DNA of 64,000 nucleotides from Nocardioides marmotae. Its GTDB lineage: Bacteria > Actinomycetota > Actinomycetes > Propionibacteriales > Nocardioidaceae. The position numbers were made by a program, and so were the translations under genes. Under the pieces are notes generated by a model. That model saw only the letters and a list, made by a program, of their open reading frames with translations. It did no database searches and had not been told where the DNA came from. Position 1 is the first letter of the stretch. Each line of letters starts with the position of its first letter. The stretch spans positions 4,092,001-4,156,000 of the forward strand of contig NZ_CP053660.1 in NCBI RefSeq assembly GCF_013177455.1, read 5' to 3'. This document shows positions 8,362 through 15,420 of the stretch, piece by piece.

Positions 8362-8937
8362 TCAGATCGGCGTGCGGTGGAAGGACTGGAAGGAGCGCGA
8401 CGGCGTCGGACCGCGCTGGCCCTGGTAGCGCGAGCCGTACTTCTCCGAGCCGTAGGGGTGCTCGGAGGGCGAGGTCAGCCGGAAGAAGCAGAACTGCCCG
8501 ATCTTCATGCCCGGGTAGAGCTTGATCGGCAGGGTCGCGACGTTGGCCAGCTCCAGCGTGACGTGCCCGGAGAAGCCCGGGTCGACGAAGCCGGCGGTCG
8601 CGTGGGTCAGCAGGCCCAGCCGGCCCAGGCTGGACTTGCCCTCGACCCGCGCGGCGATGTCGTCGGGCAGCGTGACGACCTCGTAGGTCGAGCCGAGCAC
8701 GAACTCCCCCGGGTGCAGGATGAACGCCTCGTCGCCGTCCGGCTCGACCATCCGGGTCAGGTCCGACTGGTCCGCGGCCGGGTCGATGTGCGGGTAGCGG
8801 TGGTTCTCGAAGACCCGGAAGAACCGGTCCAGCCGCACGTCGACCGACGACGGCTGGAGCATGGCGGGGTCCCAGGGGTCCAGCGCGATCCGACCGGCGT
8901 CGAGCTCGGCACGGATGTCGCGATCGGAGAGCAGCAC
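8362..8937 (-). CDS. dcd: dCTP deaminase (probably the bifunctional dCTP deaminase/dUTPase type)
   Basis: 191 aa, the standard length. Motifs read MLLSDRDI at the start, QPSSVDVRLD, EGKSSLGRLGL, HATAGFVDPGFSGHVTLEL (containing the catalytic Glu) and the C-terminal GSRYQGQRGPTPSRS that closes over the triphosphate. The trimeric enzyme makes dUTP, or dUMP directly in actinobacterial bifunctional forms, for thymidylate synthesis. The GTG at 8937 fits because family members start directly with the LLSDRDI strand and a TAGGTT -10 sits 7 nt upstream. Confidence 0.93.
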   Translation of the reverse strand: MLLSDRDIRAELDAGRIALDPWDPAMLQPSSVDVRLDRFFRVFENHRYPHIDPAADQSDLTRMVEPDGDEAFILHPGEFVLGSTYEVVTLPDDIAARVEGKSSLGRLGLLTHATAGFVDPGFSGHVTLELANVATLPIKLYPGMKIGQFCFFRLTSPSEHPYGSEKYGSRYQGQRGPTPSRSFQSFHRTPI

Positions 8938-9008
8938 GGGCGCCAACCTACCGGCCCGCGGCGGCCCCGCCCGCCCCTCGGGACGTCCCGGGGCGGACAA
9001 TGGCGCCC
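8938..9008. promoter_or_regulatory. Divergent leaderless promoters of dcd and the GDSL hydrolase
   Basis: For dcd, TAGGTT (8945-8950, minus strand) ends 7 nt before its GTG. For the hydrolase, GACAAT (8996-9001) ends 7 nt before the ATG at 9009. Neither gene has a Shine-Dalgarno sequence. A palindromic gggacgtccc lies between them at 8980-8989. Confidence 0.55.
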
Positions 9009-9806
9009 ATGGCGTTCTCGCGGTACGTCGCGATCGGCGACTCCTTCACCGAGGGGGTCGGCGACCCCGACCCCACCCGTCCCAACGGCCTGCGGGGGTG
9101 GGCCGACCGGGTCGCGGAGGTGCTCGCGACGAAGGACCCCGACTTCGGGTACGCCAACCTCGCCATCCGCGGCCGCAAGCTCCGCGCGATCCTCGCCGAG
9201 CAGGTCGAGCCCGCGCTCGCCCTCGAGCCGGACCTGGTCACCGTCTACGCCGGCGCCAACGACATCGTGCGCCCCAAGGTCGACCTCGACGCCCTCGCCA
9301 CCGAGTACGACGCCGGCGTCGCCCGGCTTGCCGCGTCCGGCGCCAGGATCGTGCTCTTCACCGCCTTCGACCCCGGCAGCGGCGGGATCTACGCCCCCAT
9401 CCGCGGGCGGTTCGCGCTCTACAACGAGCACGTCCGCGCCATCGCCGACCGGCACGGCGCCACCATCGCCGACTCCTGGCGCGTGGCCTCCCGCCTGCCC
9501 GAGGGCGTGACGGCCAACGACCCGCGCCTGTGGGACGTCGACCGGATGCACCTGGGCCCCGCCGGCCACCAGCTCACCGCGATCATGGTCCTCGACACCC
9601 TCGGCGTGCCGCACGACCTCCAGCCGCTCCCGCTCCCCGACCTGCCGGTCCTCAGCCGCCGCGAGAGGCTCCGCGCGGACGCCGCGTGGACCCGGGGGTA
9701 CCTCGCCCCCTGGATCCAGCGGCGCCTCACCGGCCGCTCGTCGGGCGACAGCATCGAGCCGCGATTCCCGGCCATCGGCCGGGTCGTGTCCCCCGGCGGC
9801 GAGTGA
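9009..9806 (+). CDS. SGNH/GDSL-type hydrolase
   Basis: 265 aa. SGNH blocks are clear: AIGDSFTEG near the N-terminus (catalytic Ser), an RG in NLAIRGRKL (block II Gly), YAGANDIV (Asn, block III) and DRMHLGPAGH (Asp-His, block V). There is no signal peptide, so it probably acts in the cytoplasm as an esterase or lipase-like acyl hydrolase of unknown substrate. The start at 9009 fits the leaderless -10; an ATG at 9000 is in frame. Confidence 0.88.
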   Translation: MAFSRYVAIGDSFTEGVGDPDPTRPNGLRGWADRVAEVLATKDPDFGYANLAIRGRKLRAILAEQVEPALALEPDLVTVYAGANDIVRPKVDLDALATEYDAGVARLAASGARIVLFTAFDPGSGGIYAPIRGRFALYNEHVRAIADRHGATIADSWRVASRLPEGVTANDPRLWDVDRMHLGPAGHQLTAIMVLDTLGVPHDLQPLPLPDLPVLSRRERLRADAAWTRGYLAPWIQRRLTGRSSGDSIEPRFPAIGRVVSPGGE

Positions 9807-9840
9807 TCCCCTAGACTCCACGGCGTCGGGTCACCGGCAT

Positions 9841-9916
9841 GCGGATGTAGCTCAGTTGGTAGAGCGCGACCTTCCCAAGGTCGATGTCGCGAGTTCGAGT
9901 CTCGTCATCCGCTCCA
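9841..9916 (+). tRNA. tRNA-Gly (anticodon CCC)
   Basis: All four arms fold: acceptor gcggatg/catccgc, D-arm gctc...gagc, anticodon stem cgacc/ggtcg around ttcccaa (anticodon CCC, decodes GGG), T-arm gcgag/ctcgt with loop ttcgagt, discriminator T and encoded CCA. Length is 76 nt. The gene starts 34 bp after the GDSL hydrolase stop and its 3' part is repeated downstream. Confidence 0.95.
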
Positions 9917-10090
9917 CTTCCTCCCGAGGCCCTCTCGGCCGCGCTCACGAGCGCGACGCTCCCCCCGACGTCGATGTCGCGAGCTCGAGTCTCGTCATCC
10001 GCTCCAGTCCTTCCCGAGGCCCTCTCGGCCGCGCTCACGAGCGCGACGCTCCCCCCGACGTCGATGTCGCGAGCTCGAGTCTCGTCATCC
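9880..10090 (+). repeat. Tandem 90-bp repeat built on the tRNA-Gly 3' end
   Basis: The tRNA segment from the anticodon stem to CCA (9880-9916) recurs at 9970-10006 and, cut before the last six bases, at 10060-10090, with an exact 90-bp period. Both extra copies share one T-to-C change in the T-loop, so they are closer to each other than to the tRNA. Each spacer carries two small hairpins (ccgag/ctcgg and gcgctc/gagcgc). The copies lack the 5' half and cannot be tRNAs. Confidence 0.9.
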
Positions 10091-10091
10091 T

Positions 10092-10127
10092 GTGACTTAT
10101 GGGGCCCATGTGACTCATGGGGCCCAT
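10092..10127 (+). repeat. Two adjacent 18-bp direct repeats
   Basis: gtgacttatggggcccat (10092-10109) and gtgactcatggggcccat (10110-10127) differ by one base. Each contains an atggg/cccat palindrome with a one-base centre. They start right after the last tRNA fragment. The region 10128-10206 up to the next gene shows no other feature. Possible operator or recombination debris. Confidence 0.7.
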
Positions 10128-10206
10128 GGGGCACTTGACTAGACCAGTGACGCGTGGGAACAGTGAGCCGTCCGGTCCTTCCCCGCCGCGATGACGGAGC
10201 ACCCGC

Positions 10207-11468
10207 ATGCCCTCCCCCGCACCTGCCCCCCAGCCCTTCCGCCGGCCCGCCCGATCACCACGCCGCCGCGTGCCCCGCGCCCGCACGGCCGGGCTCGGCG
10301 CCCTCGCCCTCCTGCTCGCCGCGGCACCGTTCGTCCCGCGGGACGGCGACGGGCCCGACGGCGCGCTGGCCCCGACCGGCGACCGGACACCGGTCGCGGT
10401 GTCCGCGACTGCGGGCACGGGCCGGTCACCCCCGAGCTCGCGGCCGAGATCGACCGCGTGGTCGCCGCCGGCCGGGAGCTCGGCCGGCCGGATCCCCTGG
10501 CGGCCCGCCGGGCGCCGGGCGCGCTCGCCGCCGACCTGGTGCGGTGCGCAGACCTGGACGGGCAGCGCTACTGCCTGGGCGCCGGCTGGACCACCGCGAC
10601 CGAGGCGGAGGTCCGGGCCCGGGTCGCGGCCACGGCACGGGCCGCGACGGCCCGCCGCCAGTCGGTCGAGTCGACCGGTGACCTCGATCCGGCCGCAGCG
10701 CTGGTGCGTGCCGCGCGTCTCTCCCCCGCCGAGCGGGCACGTCGGGAGCGGGAGGAGCTCACGATGGCCGCGCGCTCCGTCGCGAAGGTCTGGCTGCTGC
10801 GCCACCAGGTCGAGGGCGTCCCCCTCCCGGCGGGGTTCCTCGACGACCACCCCGAGGCGCGGACCACCACCGCCGTCGCCGCCCGGAAGCGCCAGCGCGA
10901 CTACCCCGAGCGACGGGTGGTCCTCGACACCGAGCAGGTCGCCGAGCAGACCCGGACCTACTGGTGCGGCCCCGGCGCGATGCAGATGATCACCTGGGGC
11001 TGGAAGGGCAAGGACCGGGGCCAGGCGCACTGGGCGCGCAAGCTGCGGACCACCACCGCCGGCACCTCGATCTGGGACATGGTCCGCGTGGTCAACGACC
11101 ACACGGGCTGGGACCGCAAGGCACACGCCGGGCCCTACATCGTGCTCGACATCTCCGGCTACTCCTTCAACAAGTGGATGCTGCTGCAGATGCGCCACCT
11201 CGCCGACTACCGCGCGCCTGTCGTGCTCCACCCGGTGCTGCACACGAAGTACTTCCCCTACCTCGACGACGACGCCTCCGGGCACTTCCAGGTCGGTCGC
11301 GGCTACAGCAAGCGCGGCGACCGCCCGAGCGCGATCAGCTTCTTCGAGCCGTGGAACCAGCAGCGGTTCGACCCCTCCGAGCCGTTCGTCCAGCGGGTCC
11401 AGTGGCGCAACGCCTACAAGAGCTTCCGCGCCAACAAGGCCCACCACCAGCACAACATCGGGGTCTGA
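10207..11468 (+). CDS. Secreted C39-family peptidase-like protein with apparent frameshift
   Basis: Two frames must be joined. From ATG 10207 (ggag 8 nt upstream) a basic N-terminus and hydrophobic stretch TAGLGALALLLAAAPFV make a signal peptide. Near 10400-10425 coding character moves by one base into the frame starting DCGHGPVTPELAAEID, open to 11468. That part holds a papain-like C39 fold: YWCGPGAMQM (catalytic Cys) and GHFQVGRGYSK (His). Before the shift, the second frame gives only an Arg/Pro-rich stretch. A one-base sequencing error, a real mutation or a programmed shift would all look like this. The lipoprotein gene begins 2 bp later. Confidence 0.6.
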
Positions 11469-11469
11469 G

Positions 11470-12516
11470 GTGCGCCCCAGCGCCCGGCGGTACGCCGCCG
11501 TGGCCGGCCTCGCCGCCTGCCTGCTCCTCGCCGGCTGCTCCGACTCCTCCGACGGCACCGAGCCGAGCGACCTGACCACCGCACCGGCGCCGCTGGCCTG
11601 GGAGCCCGTGGCCGGCGGCGTGGACGACACGGTGACCACCAACGGCCGGTGGACGCTGACCGTCGGCGCGGACGGCGACGGCGCGACCCTGTCCGGCCCG
11701 GACGGCACGACCGGCACCGGGGTCTCCGCCCGCGAGCGGGTGAGCGACGGGCTGCTCGACGACGACTGGGCCGTCGTGGTCGTCGCGGACCGCCAGGAGA
11801 CCCGACCGGCCCGGGCGGAGGTGACCGAGCTGGCCACCGGGGAGACCTGGACCATCGACGGGCGCAGCGAGGTCCCGACGACCTCCGGCGGCACCTGGGC
11901 GATGGGGGCCGGCCGGCTGGCCCACGCGACCGTCTCCGACGACGGCGGCTACTGCCTGGCCGAGGTCGACCTGGCCACCCGTTCCTCCTCCCTCGGCTGG
12001 TGCGCGCCGGACCGGCACGGCTTCAACGGCGCGCGGGTCACGGCCTCCGGGACCGCGCTGATGACCTTCGACGACGGCCGGCCCTCGTGCCGCACGGTCG
12101 GGACGGCGGACGGCTCGGACCTCCTCCCGTTCGAGGACGTCACCGACTGCCGGGGCTGGGACGCCCTGGTCCTCGACGACGGCTCGCAGGTCTGGTCGGT
12201 GGTGCCGAGGGAGAACCAGGTCGAGACCGCCCGCTTCGCCGCCCGCGCCCCGGGCGGGGAGGTCGTCGACCTCGGGACGGGCACCTCGGGGACGCTCGTC
12301 GCGTGCGGCGGCGCGGCCTGGTTCGCGCGCGACCCGCTCCGCGACGGCGACCCGGCCACGCTGGTCCGCTGGACGCCGGAGGAGGGCGCGTCGACGGCGT
12401 ACGAGACCGACGGCGGACCGGCGTTCCTCGCCGCTCCCCGCTGCGGCGGCTCGCGGATCACCGTGACCGCCCTGACCGAGGGCGGCGACGAGCAGGTCTC
12501 CGCCCCCGTCGGGTGA
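11470..12516 (+). CDS. Predicted lipoprotein, beta-rich, unknown function
   Basis: 348 aa from GTG 11470. The N-terminus (RRYAAVAGLAACLLLAGCSD) is a lipoprotein signal with lipobox LAGC. The rest is Asp/Gly/Thr-rich with alternating Trp-containing strands, suggesting a beta-propeller-like extracytoplasmic domain, but no family is recognised. Cys pairs (CLAEVD..., LGWCAPD, SCRTVG, DCRGW) may form disulfides. It follows the C39 peptidase-like gene by 2 bp, so the two envelope proteins are likely co-expressed. Confidence 0.7.
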   Translation: MRPSARRYAAVAGLAACLLLAGCSDSSDGTEPSDLTTAPAPLAWEPVAGGVDDTVTTNGRWTLTVGADGDGATLSGPDGTTGTGVSARERVSDGLLDDDWAVVVVADRQETRPARAEVTELATGETWTIDGRSEVPTTSGGTWAMGAGRLAHATVSDDGGYCLAEVDLATRSSSLGWCAPDRHGFNGARVTASGTALMTFDDGRPSCRTVGTADGSDLLPFEDVTDCRGWDALVLDDGSQVWSVVPRENQVETARFAARAPGGEVVDLGTGTSGTLVACGGAAWFARDPLRDGDPATLVRWTPEEGASTAYETDGGPAFLAAPRCGGSRITVTALTEGGDEQVSAPVG

Positions 12517-12533
12517 CCCGGGGCCGGGCTGCC

Positions 12534-12539
12534 TAGGGT
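12534..12539 (+). promoter_or_regulatory. -10 element of a leaderless promoter
   Basis: TAGGGT ends 6 nt before the GTG of the DUF2461 gene; no Shine-Dalgarno sequence is present. Confidence 0.5.
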
Positions 12540-12545
12540 GGAGCG

Positions 12546-13190
12546 GTGACCGAGACTCCGCCGTTCGCGGGCATCCCCGTCGCCGCGCTCGACTTCTACG
12601 ACGACCTCGAGGTCGACAACACGCGGTCGTTCTGGGAGAAGCACAAGGACACCTACCTCACCCAGGTGCGTGCGCCGGTCGAGGCGCTCTGCGCGGCCCT
12701 CGAGCCGGAGTTCGGCGCGGCGAAGGTGTTCCGGCCCTACCGCGACGTGCGCTTCGCCAAGGACAAGACGCCGTTCAAGACCCACCAGGGCGCGTTCGTC
12801 CGGGCCGCGGAGTCGACCGGGTGGTACGTCGAGGTCTCCCCGCGCGGGGTGCGCACCGGCGGCGGCTTCTACGAGGCGAGCCCGGGCCGCCTCGCGGCGT
12901 ACCGCGGTGCCGTCGACCACGACCAGCTCGGCCCCGAGCTCGAGGAGATCGTCCGCGGCCTGGAGGCGGCCGGCTGGGAGCGCGGCGGCGACCGGCTCAA
13001 GACCTCGCCGCGGGGGTTCGACGTCGACCACCCGCGCATCGACCTGCTGCGCCACCGGTCGCTGAGCCTGGGGCACGTGATCGGCTTCGAGCCGGTCATC
13101 CACACCCCGGAGCTGGTCGACGTCGTCCGGGAGGACTGGCGCGCGCTGCGCCCGCTCGTGGAGTGGGTCGCCCGGCACACCACGGTGTGA
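12546..13190 (+). CDS. DUF2461 domain protein
   Basis: 214 aa, a typical length for DUF2461 (TIGR02453). Conserved traits are the early DFYDDLEVDNTRSFWEKHK, FRPYRDVRFAKDKTPFKTH and the Gly/Ser-rich strand VSPRGVRTGGGFYEA. The family is cytoplasmic and has no assigned biochemical role. The GTG start fits the adjacent leaderless -10. It appears to be transcribed alone. Confidence 0.85.
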   Translation: MTETPPFAGIPVAALDFYDDLEVDNTRSFWEKHKDTYLTQVRAPVEALCAALEPEFGAAKVFRPYRDVRFAKDKTPFKTHQGAFVRAAESTGWYVEVSPRGVRTGGGFYEASPGRLAAYRGAVDHDQLGPELEEIVRGLEAAGWERGGDRLKTSPRGFDVDHPRIDLLRHRSLSLGHVIGFEPVIHTPELVDVVREDWRALRPLVEWVARHTTV

Positions 13191-13221
13191 CCGGGGGCCG
13201 ACCCCCCTCGGCCGACCGCCC

Positions 13222-13671
13222 TCAGCCGGCGGGCGTGAAGCTCGCCATCGTCCGCTCCGGCTCCCAGTAGGCCTTCATCGAGGCGACCCGCCCGTCCTCG
13301 TCCACGACGTAGACCATGACCAGCTCGGTCGTGGTGTGGCTGCCGTCGGCGAAGGACGTCCGGATCCGCCCGACGTTCGCGCAGGTGTCGCCGTTGGCCA
13401 TCGACTGCTCGATGGTGAACTCGAAGGTGTCGATCGGGGCGATCGCCTTCTCCCAGAACGCCGCGATCCCCGCGTGCCCGTGGTGGCCGCGCCCCTCGGG
13501 GTCGAACATCGAGGGCCCGACCGGGTCCTCGAGGACGGCGTCCTCGGCGTACACGGTCAGCCACTCGGCGAGGTCGCCCTTGGCGACCGCGGAGTAGGAG
13601 CGCTGCGAGGCGGCGCGGGCCGGGTGCGGGTCGTCCGGGGCGTTCCAGACGACGGCGTCGGAGGTGATCAC
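13222..13671 (-). CDS. NTF2-like / SnoaL-like protein
   Basis: 149 aa matching the small alpha+beta cone fold of NTF2-like proteins: an early helix (RAASQRSYSAVAKGDLAEWLTVYAEDAVLEDPVG) followed by four strands ending TELVMVYVVDEDGRVASMKAYWEP. Members include ketosteroid isomerases and limonene-epoxide hydrolase-like enzymes, but many are uncharacterised. The GTG start fits TACGAT 6 nt upstream. A KstR-like inverted repeat overlaps its -35, hinting at a link to steroid or lipid catabolism; this is inference. Confidence 0.75.
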   Translation of the reverse strand: MITSDAVVWNAPDDPHPARAASQRSYSAVAKGDLAEWLTVYAEDAVLEDPVGPSMFDPEGRGHHGHAGIAAFWEKAIAPIDTFEFTIEQSMANGDTCANVGRIRTSFADGSHTTTELVMVYVVDEDGRVASMKAYWEPERTMASFTPAG

Positions 13672-13677
13672 CCGCGC

Positions 13678-13706
13678 ATCGTAGGCCGGAACGAGAACAC
13701 GTTCTA
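13678..13706 (-). promoter_or_regulatory. Leaderless promoter with KstR-like inverted repeat
   Basis: TACGAT (13678-13683) is the -10, 6 nt before the GTG at 13671. The sequence gagaacacgttcta (13693-13706) has arms agaac/gttct and fits the mycobacterial KstR consensus TnnAACnnGTTnnA at all but one conserved position. It overlaps the predicted -35. Confidence 0.45.
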
Positions 13707-13729
13707 GCTGCCTGTGCCTGTCTTCCTGG

Positions 13730-14188
13730 CTAGTGCGGCTGCCAGGCGTCCTCGTCGGCGGTGCGGGAGGTGACCGCCTTGGGCAGCTTGCCGTCCGCGA
13801 GCGCCTGGATCGAGGTCTGCTCGAAGACGTCGCGCAGCGACCGGCGCGCGGCGATCCAGACGTGCTGGAGGACCTCGGCCGACTCGTTGTACGTCACCGC
13901 CTCCGGGCGCAGCCCGTAGACCGAGACGAGCGGGCCGTCGACGGCGCGGATCACGTCGGCGACCGAGACCTCGCTGGCCGGGCGGCCCATCCGCCAGCCG
14001 CCGGACTGGCCGCGCTGGGAGATGACGACGCCGGCGCGGCGGAGGTCGGCGAGGATCGCCTGGAGGAAGCCGTGCGGGATCTCCTGCAGCCGGCCCAGCT
14101 CCTCGGCGCTCACCGCCTTGCCGTCCGCGCGGGAGGCCATCTCGATCAGCGCACGCAGGGCGTAGTCGGACTTGGCGGAGACGCGCAT
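13730..14188 (-). CDS. Rrf2-family regulator lacking cysteines
   Basis: 152 aa. The winged-helix DNA-binding part (MRVSAKSDYALRALIEMA..., IPHGFLQAILADLRRAGVV, QRGQSGGWRM) is typical of Rrf2. Unlike IscR, NsrR or RsrR there is no Cys anywhere, so it cannot hold an Fe-S cluster through Cys; CymR-type members sense sulfur metabolites through a partner enzyme instead. It lies 80 bp downstream of a TauE/SafE transporter gene on the same strand, which fits a role in sulfur assimilation. CAGACT, 6 nt before the ATG, could give it its own leaderless promoter. Confidence 0.85.
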   Translation of the reverse strand: MRVSAKSDYALRALIEMASRADGKAVSAEELGRLQEIPHGFLQAILADLRRAGVVISQRGQSGGWRMGRPASEVSVADVIRAVDGPLVSVYGLRPEAVTYNESAEVLQHVWIAARRSLRDVFEQTSIQALADGKLPKAVTSRTADEDAWQPH

Positions 14189-14268
14189 GGGGTCAGTCTG
14201 GCAGAGAAGTCGATCCAGTCACTCGACTCGTCCGGCCCACCGACCCCCGCGCGACCCGATCGGCCGCC

Positions 14269-15177
14269 TCAGGAGGCCGGGGAGAGCTCCGGCTCGACCT
14301 CGCCCGCGGCCTCGAGGGCACGCGCGCGGCGCTCCTGCTTGACCGCCCAGACGATGCCGCTGACCCAGGCGACGAAGAGGACGCCGGCGATGACCGCGAC
14401 GGTCGTGCCCGAGGCGCCGAGGGCGTCGGCGATGGTCCGGGAGTTGGTGAGGACGATCAGGCCACCGGCCGCGACGCCGAGGACGCGGGCGGCGAGCTTG
14501 CGGACCAGCCAGGCGGCGATCGGGGCGGCGATCACGCCGCCGGCGAGCAGCGCGAGGGCGTAGGACCAGAGGATGCCCTGCGACCCGAGGGCCAGGATGA
14601 AGCCGAGCGAGCCGCCGACGGCGACCACGAACTCCGAGGTGTCGATCGAGCCGACGACCTTGCGCGGCTCCAGGCGGCCCGAGGAGAGCAGCGTCGTCGT
14701 GCCGACCGGGCCCCAGCCGCCGCCGCCGATCGCGTCGAGCGCGCCGCCGGCGAGGCCCATGGGGGCGAGCATCTTCGCCGAGGGGCGGGACTTGAACGTG
14801 GGCCGGCGGCCGCCGAGCACCAGGAAGCGCCAGATGACGTAGACGCCGAGGCCGAGCAGGATCGCCGCGACCCAGGGCTTGGCGGTGTCACCGTTGAGGT
14901 TGGAGAGGAACGTCGCGCCGGCGAAGGCGCCCACGAAGCCGGGCACCGCCAGGATCGAGACGGTGCGCCAGTCGACGTTGCCCATCTTGTGGTGGGAGAC
15001 GCCCGAGACCAGCGAGGTGCCGATCTCGGAGAAGTGGACGGCCGCCGAGGCCGCGGCCGGCGCGATGCCGGCGGCCAGCAGGAGCGTGGACGACGTGACG
15101 CCGTACGCCATGCCCAACGATCCGTCGATGAGCTGAGCGAGGAGGCCGACGACCCCCAGGACGATGAGCTTGCGCAT
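14269..15177 (-). CDS. Sulfite exporter TauE/SafE family membrane protein
   Basis: 302 aa with about eight hydrophobic segments in two halves, each starting with the family's Gly/Ala-rich motif (IDGSLGMAYGVTSSTLLLA and LDAIGGGGWGPVGTTTLL). The family moves sulfite, sulfonate or related organosulfur anions across the membrane. The Arg-rich C-terminus (KQERRARALE) is likely cytoplasmic. The Rrf2 gene follows, so the pair probably senses and handles sulfur compounds. Confidence 0.88.
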   Translation of the reverse strand: MRKLIVLGVVGLLAQLIDGSLGMAYGVTSSTLLLAAGIAPAAASAAVHFSEIGTSLVSGVSHHKMGNVDWRTVSILAVPGFVGAFAGATFLSNLNGDTAKPWVAAILLGLGVYVIWRFLVLGGRRPTFKSRPSAKMLAPMGLAGGALDAIGGGGWGPVGTTTLLSSGRLEPRKVVGSIDTSEFVVAVGGSLGFILALGSQGILWSYALALLAGGVIAAPIAAWLVRKLAARVLGVAAGGLIVLTNSRTIADALGASGTTVAVIAGVLFVAWVSGIVWAVKQERRARALEAAGEVEPELSPAS

Positions 15178-15420
15178 GGTTTCCCCTGGTGTTCTCTCGG
15201 TGGTTGCACCACCACCGAGCGGACATGACTAGAAGTACCGTAACACGTATCTCGGGTGTTTCTGTCGACTTTACCGACGTACGGGTGTGGCGAAGATCCG
15301 ACCGGCCGCCCGGGCGGCCGCTTGCCTGGCCGGAGGGGGCACCCCTACCATGGAAGTTACTGACCAGTAGTACCTGCGTGCTGGCAGCCCCCGGACACAT
15401 CACGAGACGAAGGTGGAGCA
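15178..15420. promoter_or_regulatory. Divergent control region between TauE and FadE5-type genes
   Basis: 243 bp without a gene. Near FadE5, tactgaccagta (15358-15369) is an inverted repeat (tact/agta) 51 bp before the start, a plausible TetR-type operator. Near TauE, a less GC-rich stretch with cgtaacacgtatc (about 15240-15252) may hold its promoter. The FadE5 RBS is aggtgg, 15411-15416. Confidence 0.45.

Noticed and set aside
9880..10090. Two extra tRNA genes or a CRISPR array
   Set aside because: The copies contain only the 3' half of the tRNA, and with a 90-bp period and nearly identical spacers they do not fit a CRISPR array.
9811..10134. A minus-strand open frame with repeated DDETRTRDID-like sequence across the tRNA region
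   Set aside because: It is antisense to tRNA-Gly and its 3' copies; such frames are a known artefact of tRNA sequence and have no RBS or family.
10191..10415. Start of the C39-type gene at 10191 in the catalytic-domain frame
   Set aside because: This would give an Arg/Pro-rich N-terminus without a signal peptide; the other frame has an RBS, a signal peptide and better codon use, so a frameshift is more likely.
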